A stretch of DNA of 64,000 nucleotides, taken from assembly GCF_008107725.1 (NCBI RefSeq), contig NZ_VIRN01000064.1, positions 1,302,001 to 1,366,000 of the forward strand, read 5' to 3'. The notes under the pieces were generated by a model. The model was not told the origin of the DNA. It saw only the letters and a program-made list of their open reading frames with translations, and searched no databases. The DNA is from Marinobacter sp. BW6. Its GTDB lineage: Bacteria; Pseudomonadota; Gammaproteobacteria; Pseudomonadales; Oleiphilaceae. Positions 37,721 through 45,980 of this stretch are shown here, one piece after another; position 1 is the stretch's first letter; each line of letters begins with the position of its first letter. A program made the translations under genes and the position numbers.

Positions 37721-38782
37721 CTACCACAGCGGCATTTGTTCCCCCCCAGGCCGCCGGAAAAGGTTGGTTCGCAACGGTTCCTCCTCATGGAGGTTAAGTC
37801 CAAGTTGCCGAGCCTTCTTAGTGAATCGCTGGCGAATGAGATCAGAGTATGGGCCTGTGCCGGTCATTCGGCGGCCAAAGGTGGCGTCATAACTCTTTCC
37901 GCCCCGCAGGTCGCGCATCCGGTTCATCACATGCTCTGCCCTTTGTGGGAAATGCCGGTGCAGCCAGTCCTGAAACAGTTCGTCCAGCTCATGGGGTAAA
38001 CGTAGCATAATCCAGCTGGCCCGGGTCGCACCCGCCTCTGCGGCGGCTTCCAGTATCGACTCGATCTCGTGATCGTTGATGAAGGGGATGACCGGCCCGA
38101 GAATAATACCGGTCGGGATACCGGCCTCCGAGAGTTGGCGGATCATTTTAAGGCGCGTTGCGGGTGCAGCTGTTCTTGGCTCCATTCGTCGTTTCAGGTC
38201 GTTGCTGAGGCTGGTCAGACTGATCCGCACAGAGCAGAGGCCTTTGGAAGCAAGGGTCGCGAGTAGGTCAAGGTCTCTCAGAATGAGCGCGCCCTTGGTA
38301 ATGATGGACACCGGATGACGATATTCGGCCAGAACCTCCAATACCTGTCGGGTGATCCCCAGGTCTCGCTCAAGGGGCTGGTAGGCGTCGGTATTGACGC
38401 CCAGTGCGATCGCCGAGACCCGGTAGCCGGGCTTGTCCAGCTCTTCACGCAGCCGCACGGCGGCGTTGGGTTTGGCGATCAGCCTGGTCTCGAAATCCAG
38501 CCCCGGCGACATGTCCCAGTACGCATGGGTCGGGCGGGCAAAACAATAAATGCAGGCATGCTCGCACCCGCGATAGGGGTTTATGGATTGATCAAAAGGC
38601 ACATCCGGCGAGGTATTCCGGCTGATAATGGATTTTGCGGTTTCCTGAATGACTTCAGTGGCCAGGGTATCGGGGTTCAGGTCATCGGCAGGGTCGTGGT
38701 ACCAGTCATCCTCAACCTGGCGGTCGGTGACAATGGGCTGGAAACGGTTGTGGGGATTCAGGGCAGTCGCGCGAGTCTTCAT
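37721..38782 (-). CDS. PA0069-family radical SAM protein
   Basis: About 353 residues. Radical SAM Cys triad C-x3-C-x2-C in RGCEHACIYCFARPTHAYWD near residue 72. INPYRGCEH, DAYQPLERDLGITR near 135 and TKGALILRDLDLLATLA are typical of this SplB-related group. Homologues such as PA0069 in Pseudomonas aeruginosa belong to the LexA regulon (established, Cirz and co-workers, from memory). A strong LexA box lies at the start. I chose the second ATG (38782), which has GAG seven bases upstream; the first (38788) is inside the operator arm. The reaction is unknown; DNA or nucleotide repair is a natural guess. Confidence 0.87.
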   Translation of the reverse strand: MKTRATALNPHNRFQPIVTDRQVEDDWYHDPADDLNPDTLATEVIQETAKSIISRNTSPDVPFDQSINPYRGCEHACIYCFARPTHAYWDMSPGLDFETRLIAKPNAAVRLREELDKPGYRVSAIALGVNTDAYQPLERDLGITRQVLEVLAEYRHPVSIITKGALILRDLDLLATLASKGLCSVRISLTSLSNDLKRRMEPRTAAPATRLKMIRQLSEAGIPTGIILGPVIPFINDHEIESILEAAAEAGATRASWIMLRLPHELDELFQDWLHRHFPQRAEHVMNRMRDLRGGKSYDATFGRRMTGTGPYSDLIRQRFTKKARQLGLNLHEEEPLRTNLFRRPGGEQMPLW

Positions 38783-38784
38783 GG

Positions 38785-38824
38785 GCATACTCGATACTGT
38801 TTAAATGTACAGTATCGAGTATGC
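38785..38824. promoter_or_regulatory. LexA (SOS) operator upstream of the radical SAM gene
   Basis: The 20-bp core at 38795-38814 reads TACTGTTTAAATGTACAGTA, matching the CTGT-N8-ACAG LexA site with full flanking TA/TA symmetry. It sits inside a longer perfect 16-bp palindrome (arms 38785-38800 and 38809-38824, eight-base spacer). It ends three bases before the chosen start codon. Confidence 0.85.
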
Positions 38825-38875
38825 TAACCCCTGAATCCCGGCGGTGCAACCAGTGTTTCCGGTTACGCAGTCCGG

Positions 38876-40753
38876 CTACAGGCGGAAGCCCTGAGACGCC
38901 AGGGTCAGGGTGGCTACCTGGGACGACAGGCGCTCGATATGGGCGTTGAGTTTCTGGCGGATATCCGAGGTTTCGCGGGTGTGGCCGTGAATCTGTTCAA
39001 CTTTCTGGGCGATTTCCTCTGTGGTGGTTGAAATCCCCTCAACCGAAGAAACCACCTGATTCATGTCCCCCGCCAGTTGCTGGATGGAACCGGTGATCTG
39101 CTCAATCGAATGTGCAGCCTCTTTCGAGCTTTCTTCACCTTCACCGGCGGAAGCCAGGCCTTCTTTCATCAATTTGGAAATCGCCTCGGTTTCGCGGTTA
39201 AGAGATTCCACGATGTCGGCGATGCCGTTGGTGGCAGACACAGTTTTTTCCGCCAGAGATCGAACCTCGTCGGCAACGACAGAGAAGCCGCGCCCGGCCT
39301 CGCCGGCTCTTGCCGCCTCAATGGCAGCGTTGAGTGCCAGCAGGTTGGTCTGTTCAGCAAGGCCGTTGATCACGCCGACAATCGAGTTGACCTTTTCACC
39401 GGTTTTGCTCAACTGGGCTACCTGGTCGTGGGTTTTCTGGATCCGTTCCGCCAGCGCGGTCATGGTTTTTGCGCTTTGCCTTACCACCTCCGCACCAGAG
39501 TGTGCGGCGCCGTTGGCACTCTGAACGGCATCATTGACGGATTGGGTGTACTGGGCAATATCCACTGCTGTGTGTGAGATTTCCTGAACTGCGGTGGCCG
39601 TTTGCTCGGTCTCGTCTTCAACCTGTTCGCCGTTTCTTCCCATCTGATCAACCAGCGCATCCAGTTCGCCCTGAAGCGCCGACAGGGTCCGGTTACCTTC
39701 CACTACCTGGCCGATAACGTCTGAGACGTCGTCCAGCATCTTGTTGGCCGCCTGGCCGAGGCGATTGAATTCATCGTTCGGATTCCTGCCCGGTTCCAGG
39801 CGCTGGCTGAGGTCACCGCCAGCAACCCGGGTAAGCAGGTTTACGGTCTCATTGAGTCGCTTTACCAGGGTTCTGGAGGCGGTTGTGAGCGTCAGGACCA
39901 GGATGATGACCACGGCGGCAGCGGTTGCAATGATGAGCCAGGTTGAGGCTGTCCGGGCCTGTTCAGCCTGCTGGCTGGTTGCCACAATAATATCCTGGCG
40001 GAGCAGGGTGTTTTGTTCAGAGATCAATTCCCGAATTCGGCTGCCGGCGGCGCTGAGTTGGTCTTTGATGGCAGACAGCTCGCCGATCAGGGACTCGGCA
40101 TCGGTAAAGGCGTCGTTGAACGCCTTTACCGCCTGGCCAATGTCAATTTCCTGCCAATCCATCTCTGTGACGGTGGCCTGCATTCGCTCCAGTGCCTCAC
40201 GAGTAGTCTCGGCGTAGGTAGCGTCAAAGGTGGAGAGGTAGTCCCGGTAGGTAGAGGCAATGGTGTTGATGTCGTCGTTGAAGATCGAGATGCTGATTTG
40301 CCGAAGCCTTTCGTCAATGGCATTGGACATCGTCGCCCGCAGTCCGTCTGACGGTGTCAGCCCGAGTTGCTGGTTCAGGGCCAGCCATTCGGTGCGAAGT
40401 CGGGTATACTCTGCGACCTGATCCTGGATTTGTTGTGCCGTGGTTTTTACGGCATCACCCGGCAGGGTTCTGGCTGATTCACTGAGCGCCGATGACTGGG
40501 CCGCAAGCGACGCCAGTGTCTCCCGATAGCTTTCAACCTGGTTTGGCTCCAGACCTTCGCTCATTCGCTCGAGCGCCAGCCAGTCGTTCAGCAGGATAAG
40601 GGATGCGGATTCGTAGGCTCGTGCCTCGCTTCGGGCCTCGTAGGCATTTGATACCCTTCCGAGTCCGCTTAGCGAAGCCAGGGTGGCAATCGTAAGACCA
40701 ATCAGCGTTGCAACAATCAATAGCAGGAACTTCTGTTTCCATGACAGGGCCAT
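38876..40753 (-). CDS. Methyl-accepting chemotaxis protein
   Basis: 625 residues. Transmembrane helix 1 at about 9-32, a periplasmic helical sensor domain (about 33-268), helix 2 at about 270-292, a HAMP region ([20 protein letters not shown]) and a C-terminal signalling hairpin. The hairpin tip [20 protein letters not shown] lies near 470, with [16 protein letters not shown] directly after. Senses a ligand and controls the CheA kinase; ligand unknown. GGAGG lies six bases before the ATG. Divergent from the TauE gene. Confidence 0.95.
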   Translation of the reverse strand: MALSWKQKFLLLIVATLIGLTIATLASLSGLGRVSNAYEARSEARAYESASLILLNDWLALERMSEGLEPNQVESYRETLASLAAQSSALSESARTLPGDAVKTTAQQIQDQVAEYTRLRTEWLALNQQLGLTPSDGLRATMSNAIDERLRQISISIFNDDINTIASTYRDYLSTFDATYAETTREALERMQATVTEMDWQEIDIGQAVKAFNDAFTDAESLIGELSAIKDQLSAAGSRIRELISEQNTLLRQDIIVATSQQAEQARTASTWLIIATAAAVVIILVLTLTTASRTLVKRLNETVNLLTRVAGGDLSQRLEPGRNPNDEFNRLGQAANKMLDDVSDVIGQVVEGNRTLSALQGELDALVDQMGRNGEQVEDETEQTATAVQEISHTAVDIAQYTQSVNDAVQSANGAAHSGAEVVRQSAKTMTALAERIQKTHDQVAQLSKTGEKVNSIVGVINGLAEQTNLLALNAAIEAARAGEAGRGFSVVADEVRSLAEKTVSATNGIADIVESLNRETEAISKLMKEGLASAGEGEESSKEAAHSIEQITGSIQQLAGDMNQVVSSVEGISTTTEEIAQKVEQIHGHTRETSDIRQKLNAHIERLSSQVATLTLASQGFRL

Positions 40754-40849
40754 TCACATCCTCCGGAAAGTGTTGTTTTTCTTCGCAACTAACTGAGCTT
40801 AGACCAGTTCCGGAAAAAATACGGTCCTTTCGACGACAACCGGGAACCC

Positions 40850-41626
40850 ATGTCTGATCTCGCAATTTACCAATATCTGCTGATTGCCCTGATTTTCGTC
40901 TGGAGTGGTTTTGTCCGCTCCGGACTGGGATTTGGTGGTGCCGTCCTGTCTCTGCCATTTCTGTTGCTGGTGCTGGATCAACCGCTCGTATTCCTGCCGA
41001 TTATTGCGGTTCATCTATTGGTGTTCTCATCCCTGACAATCTGGATGAACAATCGCACTGGGGCCGGAGAGCAACGGGAGGCGGGCTCGGGCACTGTTGA
41101 CTGGCAATACCTGTGGCGGATCCTTGGCATCATGATCGTGCCCAAGCTGATTGGCGTTTTCGGCCTGATCACCATGCCCTCCGATATCCTCAGTGCCATC
41201 ATCTTTGTGATCGTGGCGCTTTATTCGGTCTCCTATATCATTAACCGCCCCTTTCGCAGTGGCAGTAAAACGGTGGATGCGATATTCCTGATGGTGGGTG
41301 GGTACATCAGCGGCACATCTCTGATCGGCGCGCCGCTTATTATCGCCGTGGCGGCCCAGCACCTGCCGAAAGAGAAACTCAGGGATACCCTGTTTGCGCT
41401 CTGGTTTATCCTGGTACTGATAAAGATGGCAGCCTTTGTCTGGGCCGGCGTTGATCTCCAGCTTATCCATCATCTCTGGCTTCTGCCCTGTGCAGCTGTC
41501 GGGCACGTCATCGGTCTGTACGCCCATGACCGCATACTCCAGGCTGAAACACCGGTATTTTTCCGGCTGCTGGGATCGGTGCTGCTACTGGTGAGCAGCA
41601 TCGGGATTGTCAGCGTCTTGTGGTAA
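40850..41626 (+). CDS. Sulfite exporter TauE/SafE-family permease
   Basis: 258 residues, seven to eight membrane helices. TauE signature: WSGFVRSGLGFGGAVLSLPF near residue 19 and VGGYISGTSLIGAPLIIAVA near 145. Usually transports sulfur-containing or carboxylate anions; substrate not evident. Convergent with the AbiTii-like gene, 16 bp apart, where a short hairpin lies. Confidence 0.88.
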   Translation: MSDLAIYQYLLIALIFVWSGFVRSGLGFGGAVLSLPFLLLVLDQPLVFLPIIAVHLLVFSSLTIWMNNRTGAGEQREAGSGTVDWQYLWRILGIMIVPKLIGVFGLITMPSDILSAIIFVIVALYSVSYIINRPFRSGSKTVDAIFLMVGGYISGTSLIGAPLIIAVAAQHLPKEKLRDTLFALWFILVLIKMAAFVWAGVDLQLIHHLWLLPCAAVGHVIGLYAHDRILQAETPVFFRLLGSVLLLVSSIGIVSVLW

Positions 41627-41634
41627 GTGGGGTG

Positions 41635-41651
41635 GCGGGCTTTCAGCCCGC
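41635..41651. terminator. Short hairpin between convergent genes
   Basis: GCGGGCT / AGCCCGC seven-bp stem with a three-base loop, just past the TauE stop and overlapping the last codons of the minus-strand gene. No U-tract. Weak termination signal. Confidence 0.35.
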
Positions 41652-42308
41652 GCGCCCGAACACCCGTTCAAAGAAACCCACCTCTCGCACGTCCGGTATC
41701 GGCAGGCTGTCTGCCTCTTCCATGGCCCGCCGCCAGAACTTTTCGGGTTCATCCAGGTGGGCCACTTTTGCCCGCTCGTCCGGGCTGTAGTGGTTGTGTT
41801 CCCCGGCAATGCCCTCGGCCATCAGCTCCTGGGTCCAGAGATAGATCGCGGCCCGGACGGTTCTCAGCAGCCGGCAGTAAACCTCGCGGCTCAGGTTGAT
41901 AGCCAGTTCGGCCGTCAGATTGATCTGCTTCTGGAGCACGGCCATTTCGTCTTTTTCCAGCAGCACCCGGTTGCCGTTGCCTTTTTTGCAGTTCACACAA
42001 ACTTTCTCCAGGGCTTTTACCCCCTCGAGCAGATCCATGTACCCGAACTCCTCCTTCTGTTGATCGTCCACTGGCGCAGGAATCCAGCCGTACTGGGGGG
42101 ATTTGGCAACGATGTGTCCGTGCAGCTGCCGGCGGTAGGGTGGTGCGGCAGCAAGGTCCTGGTAACCGTCAAATTCGGTACGCAGCCAGGCGGCCATTTT
42201 CCGGTGGCGAAGCATCATCGCAAGGGTGATTGCTGAGGGCATGATCTCTTCGAGCAAATCTGCAGAATCCCGCGTGCGCTCGTCGAGATGGTTTACGGAT
42301 GTTGACAT
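41643..42308 (-). CDS. AbiTii-domain-like protein
   Basis: About 221 residues, soluble. The N-terminal part matches the AbiTii pattern: DSADLLEEIMPSAITLAMML near residue 12, HRKMAAWLRTEFDGYQDL near 36 and PPYRRQLHGH near 58. AbiTii is named from an abortive-infection phage system, but the domain occurs in many proteins of unknown role. The rest is helical with a CVNCKK motif (near 105) and LxRTVRAAIYLWTQELM. No ATPase, nuclease or reverse transcriptase gene lies beside it, so a defence role is only a possibility. The ATG at 42308 has AGGAGGAG upstream; a farther ATG at 42392 lacks one. Confidence 0.6.
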   Translation of the reverse strand: MSTSVNHLDERTRDSADLLEEIMPSAITLAMMLRHRKMAAWLRTEFDGYQDLAAAPPYRRQLHGHIVAKSPQYGWIPAPVDDQQKEEFGYMDLLEGVKALEKVCVNCKKGNGNRVLLEKDEMAVLQKQINLTAELAINLSREVYCRLLRTVRAAIYLWTQELMAEGIAGEHNHYSPDERAKVAHLDEPEKFWRRAMEEADSLPIPDVREVGFFERVFGRAG

Positions 42309-42499
42309 TTCTCCTCCTCGGCAACGGGTTTCCCAGTTTCTCGCCCCGTTGTCCGTTTGTTGTTTTTGGCATTCGGTGGTTGTATCTGTCACTGCCGGTG
42401 TCTAAAAAGTAGTCAGATGATGCCGGGGGCGCCGTTGTAAAAAAGTTACTGCTTTGTAACGGCGGGTAAGTAGCCAGACCACGGGAAGGAAAAGAGGCA

Positions 42500-43156
42500 A
42501 TGAATCAGGATAATGGCTTTGAGATACAGAGAGCTTCCATGGTGGATTATCAGCTCCGTGCCCGGGGGATTGAGTCGCCGCAGGTACTTGAGGCCATGGG
42601 GCGGGTGGCGCGAGAAGCGTTCATTCCCGAGCGCATGCGGGACTGCGCCTATGATGATGGCCCCCTTCCCATCGGCGCAGGGCAGACCATTTCACAGCCG
42701 TACATTGTGGCGTTGATGACGGAAGCTCTGGATCTGGAGGGCGGGGAGAAGCTTCTCGATATTGGTACCGGCTCTGGCTATGCGGCGGCTGTGCTGGGCA
42801 GTATTGCCGGTAAGGTGTTCAGCATTGAGCGGGTGCAGGAGCTGGCAGATCGGGCGGCCCGCACGCTGGCCGACGAGGGCTTTGACAATGTCGAGGTACG
42901 CTGTGGCGATGGCACCATGGGCTGGCCCGAGCACCAACCCTACGATGGCATCATCGTGGCAGCCGGTGCGCCAGCTGTGCCGGAATCGTTGAAGCGCCAA
43001 CTGGCGGTTGGTGGGCATCTGGTCATTCCGGTTGGGAAGGAACATTCGGTCCAGTCGTTGATGCGCATTACCCGGCTGGCTCAGGGCGAATTCCGAACCG
43101 AGGACCTGGGCGCAGTCCGGTTTGTCCCCCTGCTCGGCGAACAGGGGTGGTCCTGA
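42500..43156 (+). CDS. pcm: Protein-L-isoaspartate O-methyltransferase
   Basis: 218 residues. SAM-dependent repair of isoaspartyl residues in damaged proteins. Start region MNQDNGFEIQRASMVDYQL, then RVAREAFIPERMRDCAYDDG near 38, IGAGQTISQPYIVALMTEAL near 58, LLDIGTGSGYAAAVLG near 84 (SAM site) and YDGIIVAAGAPAVPESL near 150. AAGGA lies nine bases before the ATG. No pcm-nlpD-rpoS arrangement here (surE is also absent), so this may be a second copy. Convergent with the DUF1338 gene. Confidence 0.93.
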   Translation: MNQDNGFEIQRASMVDYQLRARGIESPQVLEAMGRVAREAFIPERMRDCAYDDGPLPIGAGQTISQPYIVALMTEALDLEGGEKLLDIGTGSGYAAAVLGSIAGKVFSIERVQELADRAARTLADEGFDNVEVRCGDGTMGWPEHQPYDGIIVAAGAPAVPESLKRQLAVGGHLVIPVGKEHSVQSLMRITRLAQGEFRTEDLGAVRFVPLLGEQGWS

Positions 43157-43178
43157 TCCTCAGAGCTGGCGTGCCTAA

Positions 43179-43985
43179 TCAGCCGCCGGCGTTCGTGCTT
43201 TCAAAGATCTTGTCGGCCGATGCCGCCACAAAACCCGAGTAGAGCTGGCCATCCGGCTTCGGATAACGCAGGGCAAACTCATAGAAACAGCTGGGTATGG
43301 TCACGGTCTGGTCGGCAAAGGCGACGGGTACGCGATCGGCCATGGTGGACGACTGCTCCAGCAGGTCTTCGGGTGAGCCCTTCACTTCTCCGCCTGATGC
43401 ATTCACGGTATAGCCGTTGTCTTTTAGCAGTTGATTGATTTCCGGCACCGAGTGGAACTGTTCCAGATGGTTGATGCTGACCGTGAAATGGTTGGCGCGA
43501 TAGCCCCAGGCGGCCATCCAGGCAGCGTATTCGCTTTCCTTCATCAGACCACGGTAGGTTTCGTAGTCAACTTCCCAGTGGCGCCCGGAATACAGAAAAT
43601 CATCGGCAGTAACCGCTTCCGGCCTTAACTGCTCAACAAGATTTTTCACCACGGACTGCAACGCCGTTGAGCATTGCTCCACAAGCAGCTCGGAGATAAA
43701 CACCTTTGGAAGCTGGCGGGAGGGGTGTTCAAAGTGCCGTGCATACAGTTTCTTCGCCTCGAAATGGTATTCGCCACCCTGCTGGTAACCGAGGCTGAGG
43801 AAGTGTTCAGCCAGAGCATCCAGCCGAACCGGGTCCAGGTTGAAAGTGCGAAGAGCGATGTGGTCGTTGACGATCGCCTGCCCCTCTTCGGCGCCCAGGA
43901 TTTTGTGTATACGTTCAGCAGAGGGGGTCACCTGCCGGTAGGACTCCCAGAGCCGCGCAAAAAGGGTGTCCGGGTCAGTATGCAT
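43179..43985 (-). CDS. DUF1338-domain protein (HglS-related)
   Basis: About 268 residues. The domain's conserved ligands appear: HIALRTFNLDP near residue 41 (His and Arg of HxxxR), NHFTVSINHLEQF near 165, and GGEVKGSPEDLLEQSS near 195. HglS, a Pseudomonas enzyme of this domain, converts 2-oxoadipate to D-2-hydroxyglutarate in lysine catabolism, using iron. This copy is shorter (HglS is about 460 residues), so the reaction may differ. GGAG lies seven bases before the ATG and it overlaps the astA 3' end by 11 bp; coupled expression with the AstA-like gene is likely. Confidence 0.78.
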   Translation of the reverse strand: MHTDPDTLFARLWESYRQVTPSAERIHKILGAEEGQAIVNDHIALRTFNLDPVRLDALAEHFLSLGYQQGGEYHFEAKKLYARHFEHPSRQLPKVFISELLVEQCSTALQSVVKNLVEQLRPEAVTADDFLYSGRHWEVDYETYRGLMKESEYAAWMAAWGYRANHFTVSINHLEQFHSVPEINQLLKDNGYTVNASGGEVKGSPEDLLEQSSTMADRVPVAFADQTVTIPSCFYEFALRYPKPDGQLYSGFVAASADKIFESTNAGG

Positions 43986-45096
43986 AGCGAATCTCCTCAG
44001 TAGCCGATTGTTGGTGGGGCTGTTGTCGCCCCTCTGACTGTTGCCTGATCTGGCCCAGTGACAGGTAGCAGGCCGGGCTACCTTCGCCAAGACCCAGTTG
44101 CTTCGCCAGTTGGTCTGTCACAACCAGTTTATTGGTATCGGGGGCCTGCCAGACCTGATCGGTCACCGTGGCCCGGAAGTCTTTACAGCTGGCATTGGCA
44201 ACTATAGCGGATTTACAGGTTTTTCCCGTATCGCTCCCGGGGCTCTGTCCCCCCATCTGAAGCATGGCGGTGGACCGGAAGGTGCTGCGGACGCTGGCGA
44301 TGTCTGACCTGGGGCACTCCAGAGTTGGCCCGCCATCGAGAAGATCCACGAAACCTCGGTGACGAAAGCCTTCACGTTCCAGCATGTGCCGGGCCGGGCG
44401 CGTATCCTCATGGACCTGGCCGATAACCGCCCTGGCTGCATCGTTCATCTGCCGGGTATACAGCGGCGCCGCCGGGATGAACTTTTCAATGAATCCGCTA
44501 TGGTTACAGCAGGCCAGCTGTGTCGCCGCCATGAAGTCCAGATCGACCACCTGATGCTTGAGCCACTCCCAGAATGGAGATTGGCCAGCATGATCTGCAA
44601 CGCCGCGCATTTCTGCGATCACCGTGTCCGTGAATCGCTCCGGGTAAAGGGCCATGAACAGGAAGCGCACCCGGGAGAGCAGCTTGCCTGCATTGGCTTG
44701 GCGAAAGCCAGGCCGAAGGTACAACGAACAGACTTCTGTGCAGCCGGTGTAATGCTGGCATCGAGTCAGGCTTTCCTCGATACGACGTTTCTGGGGATCT
44801 TCCTCATGGTGGATAACGGCGTTGCGGCGGAAATGCACGAGGGGGCGGGAAGTGCCTGCGGAGGCTTCAATGCCGGTGGTGCCCATAATTTCACCGGTCG
44901 TACCGTTCTCCAGCACGAAAAGATAATGTTCATCGCCGGGCTTGGTCACGGTCCGGGTGAAGCTGTCGACTGAACAATCGATTTTTCGGCTCAGGGCATC
45001 GCGATCGGGCATCAGTGAGGTGAAGCCGGGTCCGGATTCAATAGCGATCTGCATCAGGGCATCAAGATCCCTTGGAGTAATCGGTCGAATTATCAT
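43975..45096 (-). CDS. astA: Arginine N-succinyltransferase-like acyltransferase (AstA/AruG type)
   Basis: 373 residues, a little longer than usual (about 340) because of a low-complexity Gln-rich C-terminus. AstA marks: MIIRPITPRDLDALMQIA, FVLENGTTGEIMGTTGIEA near 60, VCSLYLRPGFRQANAGKLLS near 120, and AEMRGVADHAGQSPFWEWL near 158. Transfers succinyl-CoA to arginine or ornithine in the ast pathway. The rest of ast (astB, C, D, E) is absent, which makes the role less certain. AGGA lies eight bases before the ATG (45096). Divergent from an Lrp/AsnC gene and coupled to DUF1338. Confidence 0.85.
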   Translation of the reverse strand: MIIRPITPRDLDALMQIAIESGPGFTSLMPDRDALSRKIDCSVDSFTRTVTKPGDEHYLFVLENGTTGEIMGTTGIEASAGTSRPLVHFRRNAVIHHEEDPQKRRIEESLTRCQHYTGCTEVCSLYLRPGFRQANAGKLLSRVRFLFMALYPERFTDTVIAEMRGVADHAGQSPFWEWLKHQVVDLDFMAATQLACCNHSGFIEKFIPAAPLYTRQMNDAARAVIGQVHEDTRPARHMLEREGFRHRGFVDLLDGGPTLECPRSDIASVRSTFRSTAMLQMGGQSPGSDTGKTCKSAIVANASCKDFRATVTDQVWQAPDTNKLVVTDQLAKQLGLGEGSPACYLSLGQIRQQSEGRQQPHQQSATEEIRYAY

Positions 45097-45213
45097 GGCG
45101 AATGTCCTGAGCATTGTTTCGGCTCAGTATGAAAGGCCTGAGTGTCAAATTGCAGCTGCAAAATGATCGAAATGGTCTACAATCAGATCAAAACGCAAAT
45201 AACCTTTGGCAAA

Positions 45214-45642
45214 ATGATTAATACACAGGATCAGAAGCTGTTAATGCTGCTGAGGCAGAATGCCCGGGCCAGCATCACCGAGCTGGCGAAGGCCATGCAT
45301 GTGTCACGGTCTACGATACAGAACCGCATCGCCCGACTGGAGGCCAGCGGTGTGATCCGAGGCTATTCGGTGCAATTAGGTGGGGAGTTTTCTGCCAGCC
45401 AGGTCGAGGCTCACGTATCGATCAAGGTTTTCCAGAAACTGACCGCTCGAACAAATGCTTCGTTGGAGGATATAAGTCAGGTATCGCAGCTGTTTTCGGT
45501 AAGTGGCGAGTACGATCTGATCGCCATCGTTCAGGCTCAATCCCTGGAAGAACTGAGCGCCGTTCTGGACGACATTGGTAACCTGGAGGGGGTGGAGAGG
45601 ACGAACTCTGCCGTGGTCCTCGAAACCCGGTTCAGGCGCTAG
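45214..45642 (+). CDS. Lrp/AsnC-family transcriptional regulator
   Basis: About 142 residues. HTH in INTQDQKLLMLLRQNARASI and VSRSTIQNRIARLEASGVIR (about 1-60), then an RAM ligand-binding domain with SGEYDLIAIVQAQSLEEL near 93. Diverges from the AstA-like and DUF1338 genes and likely controls them. The start at 45214 has no good ribosome site; earlier in-frame ATGs (45166, 45172) exist. The 117-bp intergenic region holds a 12-bp palindrome TTGCAGCTGCAA (45150-45161) and the minus-strand TTGACA hexamer. Confidence 0.87.
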   Translation: MINTQDQKLLMLLRQNARASITELAKAMHVSRSTIQNRIARLEASGVIRGYSVQLGGEFSASQVEAHVSIKVFQKLTARTNASLEDISQVSQLFSVSGEYDLIAIVQAQSLEELSAVLDDIGNLEGVERTNSAVVLETRFRR

Positions 45643-45644
45643 TG

Positions 45645-45661
45645 TCCTGATCAGATCAGGA
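45645..45661. terminator. Hairpin shared by the Lrp and small membrane protein genes
   Basis: TCCTGAT / ATCAGGA seven-bp stem with a three-base loop, just past the Lrp stop and across the stop codon of the minus-strand small gene. No U-tract. Confidence 0.35.
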
Positions 45662-45763
45662 ACCCAGCATTCCTGCGTAGGCGCTGTAGAAAAAGGCACC
45701 CGAGCCCAGAAGAATGATGCCCCAGGCGGGAAAGATCAAAAACGAACGTTTTGGTTTGCTCAT
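45656..45763 (-). CDS. Small membrane protein of 35 residues
   Basis: Unrecognised, 35 residues: a basic N-terminus (MSKPKRSF) then one hydrophobic stretch with LIFPAWGIILLGSGAFFY and a short tail ending MLGS. This is the layout of a single-span small membrane protein. GGA lies seven bases before the ATG; an in-frame ATG six bases earlier exists. It lies in the 338-bp gap between the Lrp gene and the acyl-CoA ligase, where no other gene is seen. Too short for similarity-based annotation, so coding potential rests on the amphipathic, membrane-compatible sequence and clean stop. Confidence 0.5.
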   Translation of the reverse strand: MSKPKRSFLIFPAWGIILLGSGAFFYSAYAGMLGS

Positions 45764-45898
45764 GGCCATATCCAAGTTGCTCGAAAGGTAGGTTCACACT
45801 CTTTAAGGTAGCTCAAACTTGACAAATGTTACGAAAATTTTTGAGGAACAGTTCTCGGGCGAGGATTAATTGGCCAATTGCGTGGGCACTAAATGCTA

Positions 45899-45926
45899 TT
45901 GAGCGGGTCTGAAATGACGCTAGTAT
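45899..45926 (+). promoter_or_regulatory. Likely promoter of the acyl-CoA ligase gene
   Basis: TTGAGC (45899-45904) and TAGTAT (45921-45926) with a 16-bp spacer; transcription would begin about 45933 and give a leader near 48 nt. A 12-bp palindrome AATTGGCCAATT lies upstream at 45868-45879 and may be an operator. Confidence 0.45.
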
Positions 45927-45980
45927 GATCAGGAATTGCAGAAGTTAACCACGAAGTACAATAACAAAAAGGAGCCGTTT

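Noticed and set aside
40754..40849. Sigma-28-like promoter for the chemoreceptor gene
   Set aside because: TAAG is present but no GCCGATAA-like element at proper distance.
45150..45161. Palindrome TTGCAGCTGCAA as Lrp operator
   Set aside because: Restriction-site-like short palindromes are expected by chance; Lrp sites are degenerate, so no call made.
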